NCBI RefSeq assembly: GCF_022026395.1
Contig: NZ_CP041767.1
Coordinates: forward strand, 5,872,001-5,936,000
DNA length: 64,000 bases
From: Brevibacillus brevis
Lineage (GTDB): Bacteria > Bacillota > Bacilli > Brevibacillales > Brevibacillaceae
Direction of reading: 5' to 3'
The position numbers and the translations under genes were made by a program. The notes under the pieces were generated by a model. The model had not been told where the DNA came from and did not search any database. It worked only from the letters and a program-made list of their open reading frames with translations. Positions 60,689 through 64,000 of the stretch are shown one piece after another. How positions within the stretch are numbered: position 1 is the stretch's first letter; the number at the start of each line of letters is the position of its first letter.

Positions 60689-61620
60689 GAAAACGAATCG
60701 GCGTACAATTTCGCAAAACCCGTAAAACCACTCATACGTATGAAAGAATTCAAGCGTGCACGCGATGCCATACGTATCATGTCCTGTGGGAGACACATTG
60801 TGAGACCTGCGGGAGAGCCTACACACCGATCCGCCAGGTTTCCCACGCTGTGACGCGCCGCTATGTGCAGACGCGCTTTTTGCTCTTGGGCTTATTCGTC
60901 TGTCTTGCTGTCCTTTCTGCGGATACCCTTTTGCAATTAGCTCTCGCAGGAGGTATTGGCTGTGTGTTGTTCGTCTTGTTTTTCATGATGCAGAAAAAAT
61001 ACGGCAGCTATGAAAGAGACGTACAATTTCAACACTTTTTAACGAGAGAAATGGAGACGATCAAGAAGTCACTTCTCCATCATTTAGAGGAAGTGGGCAA
61101 CGACGTCAAAGAAGGACACCTCAAGGAAGCCTATGAAAAAACGAGAGAGATCGGGCACTTCATCGATTCCGATACGATCAAGATACGCAAGATCATGTTC
61201 CTCAATCATTACGTCCTGCGCAAAGACATGGAACTGGAGCTCGAAACGCTCATCCCGTCTATGTACGACAAGGACTTCATGGAGTATGTGCGGGAAGTCA
61301 TCAAGGTCCAGCCTTCGCTCGTCAAAAAGTCCGTGCTTACCTATGTCAGACGTTATAAAAAGCAAATATTGTTGCTGGAAAACGGGGATCAACTCATCGG
61401 TCAGGTGGCAGGTGCAGCGCTCCGCATGAAGTCGTATGTGGATGAATATCAGGATCTGATTATCGAATTTATCGATTTTTTGCCTCGCGAGCGCCTTCTG
61501 CGATTGGCAAAAATGGTACAAACCCATAAGAATGAAGGTTGGGAACAACTATATCATTCTACCAAAAACAGGGTGGATACGCATTACGCCTTTGACCCGG
61601 ATTTCAAAGGCATACTGTGA
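60685..61620 (+). CDS. Zinc-ribbon membrane protein of the tubulin/GTPase locus
   Basis: A 311-residue protein: a four-cysteine zinc ribbon (C25, C28, C39, C42) in a basic N-terminal domain, two membrane segments (about 65-79 and 82-102), then a helical cytosolic domain (about 110-311) with no known family. The N-terminus and C-terminal domain both lie in the cytosol. The zinc ribbon resembles that of the GTPase encoded in the divergent operon. AGAGGGATT precedes the ATG. Confidence 0.78.
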   Translation: MRKRIGVQFRKTRKTTHTYERIQACTRCHTYHVLWETHCETCGRAYTPIRQVSHAVTRRYVQTRFLLLGLFVCLAVLSADTLLQLALAGGIGCVLFVLFFMMQKKYGSYERDVQFQHFLTREMETIKKSLLHHLEEVGNDVKEGHLKEAYEKTREIGHFIDSDTIKIRKIMFLNHYVLRKDMELELETLIPSMYDKDFMEYVREVIKVQPSLVKKSVLTYVRRYKKQILLLENGDQLIGQVAGAALRMKSYVDEYQDLIIEFIDFLPRERLLRLAKMVQTHKNEGWEQLYHSTKNRVDTHYAFDPDFKGIL

Positions 61621-61634
61621 AGGAGGAGCCTTTT

Positions 61635-63398
61635 ATGCTGCCTATCTCTCCCTATCATAGGTCCCTTTGGGTACGTAATATTTTTCTCGGACTCTTTGCC
61701 TTGGGTTTGATCGCCGTTCTGTTCAAGCTCGGATTCGGATACAAGCAGATTACGTTGTATAAACAAGCAAAGGCGTTTTACGAACAAAAGAACTTGCTGC
61801 AAGCCGAGGAAACCTTTTCTCGTGCGCACGATATGGCTGTCCTGTCCTACGGGGATGACGAATGGAATTCTATCATGTTCCTACTGACTTCGATCCGTAC
61901 TGAGCTGGAGGGGCTTCAACAGCAATCGCTCGCGGCCATTTCGGAAAAGAAGGTCGCAGAAATCGGCGCGGTCTACGAACAATACCAGGCAGTCAAACAG
62001 AAATATCAGAATCAAAAGGACGTACCAGGGATGTTTTTCCAGCAATTGTCCGCTCAGATGGGTATGGATAAGAGCTTTTCCGATTATTACTTGAATGCCT
62101 TGCAAACAGCAAAGGCTCAGGCACAAGCGAATCTCGAAAAGGAAAAATATCAGGACGAATCTTTCATTGAAACACTCCTTGCCATTCCAGATGAATACTA
62201 CGGCGGCAAAAAGAAGAAGCAGGCAGAGCTCACGGCCTTGTTCCAGGACTATGAAAAGACGAAGCTACGGAAATTGATCGCTTCTGCTCCTTTTGAAGAA
62301 GTCATCACCAAAACGGCTACAAGCATACGTCATTACGAAAAATTGGGTATTGAGACAGATTGGCTAGTGGGTCAGTTGGAAAAGTATGCGCTAGCTGAAA
62401 TCAAGGAAGTCATTCGTTCAAAGGATTTGAGTGCCTTCGTTGACATGGCAGCCGCCTATCGCAAAATCGAGGATGTGCTGTCCAGTGATTCACCTGTCCT
62501 CGATTCGATCACCCGCTATCTGGAAGGCAAGCTTAAGCAGGCAGAACAATACATCAAGTCGTTCGAGTTCACCAAAGCACGTGAATTGTACGAACAGTTG
62601 AATCCGCTCCAGGATACAGCTACACTCCTGTCCGATCTGGAAAAGCTCTGGTTGGAATACGATCCAGCACGCTTATTGCAATTGAGATATCCAGACAGAA
62701 CGTTCACCGACATGCTCTCTGGCACAGATCGCTGGGGAGCAAAGCTTTACGCATTTGGACTCTCTGAGGCAGATCAACGTCTTTATTTCGCAGCGAAAAT
62801 GCCAAATGACTCGATCCTCTATTTGGATCAGTCGCTCGATGCAGACATGAAATCGGCAAAGGCTAAGATCGACGATACTCTCGGAACTAAAGAAAAGCCT
62901 GTGATTATCGTGAGTGCATCCGGCAAGGAGCGTGCTAACGCCTACACGGCACTCTCTCCGAATTTGACAAAAGAGTCACTTGATAAGCGCTTTTCGGTTG
63001 AGGCTGATGAACTCAGCGTAGAGGACTCCGAGCATGTGATCATGAAAAATGCGGTAGGCAAAGGGGAAAACGAAATCGCTTTGTTCAAGCTCGAGGACAA
63101 TGGCTTGGCTTATATGGAAAAGCTGGCTGACTTGGAGGAGGGTTCCGAAGAAACGACCGAGGGAACCGGGTCAGAAGAAGCGCCTTCCCCTGCTGACGGC
63201 ACAACAGAAGCGACGGATAAAACTCCCCCTGCCACTCAAAAAATCGATGTTTTTGCAGGACCCGGTGAAGAATATGAGAAGATCGGTCAGGTAGCAGCAG
63301 ATGGTTCCTTCCAAGTCATCGCAGATCTGAATGGCTGGTATCAGATTGTGTTTGATGGAAAAGAAGGCTGGATACGCACTGCCGAATCAACGCCGTAA
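61635..63398 (+). CDS. Membrane-anchored helical protein with C-terminal SH3b domain
   Basis: A 587-residue protein: one N-terminal membrane segment (about 15-33), helical repeat-like region (about 40-330), globular region, a Glu/Thr/Pro-rich linker (about 495-530) and a bacterial SH3 (SH3b) domain (about 535-587, VFAGPGEEYEKIGQVAADGS and GWYQIVFDGKEGWIR). SH3b domains bind cell wall, so the main part is expected outside. ATG 61635 has AAGGAGG 8 bases upstream; GTG 61617 lies within that site. A strong terminator follows. Confidence 0.8.
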   Translation: MLPISPYHRSLWVRNIFLGLFALGLIAVLFKLGFGYKQITLYKQAKAFYEQKNLLQAEETFSRAHDMAVLSYGDDEWNSIMFLLTSIRTELEGLQQQSLAAISEKKVAEIGAVYEQYQAVKQKYQNQKDVPGMFFQQLSAQMGMDKSFSDYYLNALQTAKAQAQANLEKEKYQDESFIETLLAIPDEYYGGKKKKQAELTALFQDYEKTKLRKLIASAPFEEVITKTATSIRHYEKLGIETDWLVGQLEKYALAEIKEVIRSKDLSAFVDMAAAYRKIEDVLSSDSPVLDSITRYLEGKLKQAEQYIKSFEFTKARELYEQLNPLQDTATLLSDLEKLWLEYDPARLLQLRYPDRTFTDMLSGTDRWGAKLYAFGLSEADQRLYFAAKMPNDSILYLDQSLDADMKSAKAKIDDTLGTKEKPVIIVSASGKERANAYTALSPNLTKESLDKRFSVEADELSVEDSEHVIMKNAVGKGENEIALFKLEDNGLAYMEKLADLEEGSEETTEGTGSEEAPSPADGTTEATDKTPPATQKIDVFAGPGEEYEKIGQVAADGSFQVIADLNGWYQIVFDGKEGWIRTAESTP

Positions 63399-63416
63399 TC
63401 TGTTTGCTGAATTAGG

Positions 63417-63470
63417 AGCTCCCCCTCGCGATCATGGCATACCTTCCTTGATCTGCGTCGGGAGCTTTTC
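63417..63470 (+). terminator. Terminator of the rightward operon
   Basis: AGCTCCC/GGGAGCT with an inner CGCGATCA/TGATCTGCG stem, followed by TTTT. Confidence 0.8.
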
Positions 63471-63484
63471 CTCATTTTTCCGCG

Positions 63485-63513
63485 TTGCGCTAGGTGTCAG
63501 ATTATTCTATAAT
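63485..63513 (+). promoter_or_regulatory. Promoter of the LysE-family gene
   Basis: TTGCGC, 17-base spacer, TATAAT; the -10 box is perfect and the start codon follows 38 bases later. Confidence 0.68.
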
Positions 63514-63550
63514 TTATTTTTATTTTATAGACAGATAGGAGTGAGAAGAG

Positions 63551-64000
63551 ATGTTTGGAATCGTTCATTATGAAGCATTTCTGATGACCGCGATCATGTT
63601 GAACCTGATACCCGGCTCAGACACGATGTACATCATCACCCGCAGCATTTCGCAAGGAAAACAGGCAGGTATTCTTTCGGTTCTCGGCATTTTGACAGGC
63701 TCACTCATTCACACGCTCTTGGCTGCTTTCGGCTTGTCGCTCATTTTGGCGCAGTCCATCGTGCTTTTTAACATCGTCAAAATATTGGGCGTCGCCTATC
63801 TCGTCTATTTGGGCATTCGGATGCTCATGGCAAAGGAATCACCAGCTTTTGACGCAGCCGATTCCAAGAAGGTGAAGGGTGAAAAGGTCTATCTGCAAGC
63901 GATCCTGACAAGTGTCACGAATCCAAAGGTCGCCCTGTTTTTCATCGCCTTCCTCCCGCAATTTGTTAGCGCGACGGAAGCCGGACCACTTCCTTTCCTT
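63551..64000 (+). CDS. LysE/RhtB-family amino acid exporter (3' truncated by window edge)
   Basis: At least 150 residues, open to the window end. The start is ATG 63551 behind ATAGGAGTGAGA. The family signature is LNLIPGSDTMYIITRSISQGK near the N-terminus (residues 17-37, NLIPGSDTMYI as core), with TNPKVALFFIAFLPQFV further on. Members export amino acids or homoserine lactones; the substrate cannot be inferred. Confidence 0.88.
   Translation, partial: MFGIVHYEAFLMTAIMLNLIPGSDTMYIITRSISQGKQAGILSVLGILTGSLIHTLLAAFGLSLILAQSIVLFNIVKILGVAYLVYLGIRMLMAKESPAFDAADSKKVKGEKVYLQAILTSVTNPKVALFFIAFLPQFVSATEAGPLPFL

Noticed and set aside
1..64000. tRNA, rRNA, CRISPR array, insertion sequence or prophage
   Set aside because: No tRNA-like cloverleaf, rRNA stretch, regularly spaced repeat or transposase/integrase motif was seen on either strand.

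Overview
The window reads as chromosomal DNA of an endospore-forming Bacillota of the Brevibacillus/Paenibacillaceae type. Signs of this are AAGGAGG-type ribosome binding sites, consensus TTGACA-17-TATAAT promoters, a SAM-I riboswitch ahead of metQ-metN-metI, Fur boxes, frequent GTG/TTG starts, and relatives of Bacillus subtilis YclNOPQ, YusV, AdeC and YxcD. The genus is an inference. I see no rRNA, tRNA, CRISPR array, prophage or transposase.

Layout. 1-4.9 kb: end of a sensor kinase with its LuxR-type regulator, then an Aas-like acyltransferase/acyl-ACP synthetase and an LplT-like transporter (lysophospholipid recycling). 4.9-9 kb: a secreted 5'-nucleotidase-type phosphoesterase and RecQ. 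9-12 kb: a VanR/VanS-like two-component pair with a VanZ-family gene and two matching direct-repeat operators. 12-18.5 kb: a short-chain dehydrogenase, fumC behind a Fur box, an MgtC-family protein, a MATE exporter and a chitin-active LPMO. 18.7-25.4 kb: a purine salvage operon in which a PotABCD-class ABC transporter is joined to a nucleoside hydrolase and adenine deaminase, with hairpins and a possible leader attenuator. 27-29.8 kb: SAM riboswitch and methionine ABC importer. 30.8-36.5 kb: iron uptake (an orphan Fur-boxed ATPase; a YclNOPQ-like siderophore importer behind two Fur-like boxes) around a DJ-1/PfpI gene with a CsoR/FrmR-like C-tract operator. 37-46.9 kb: a Crp/Fnr regulator with an AhpD-like protein, a CheY-like receiver facing a ~1,970-residue pseudokinase/ATPase/GAF/CheA-like protein, a cupin, and a metallo-beta-lactamase-fold hydrolase with a consensus promoter and embedded operator.

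47.0-63.4 kb is the most unusual part: a 10-gene divergent locus. The leftward, almost gapless seven-gene operon encodes a surface vWA protein, a tubulin-like GTPase (1,129 aa), a large partner protein, a membrane vWA protein, a 211-aa unknown, a zinc-ribbon P-loop GTPase and a membrane-anchored GAP1-like protein. The rightward operon encodes a 49-aa membrane peptide, a zinc-ribbon membrane protein and a membrane-anchored SH3b protein. It resembles predicted tubulin/GTPase/vWA systems known only from comparative genomics, as far as I recall; no function is established and no obvious toxin or nuclease is present. The window ends inside a LysE-family exporter gene.
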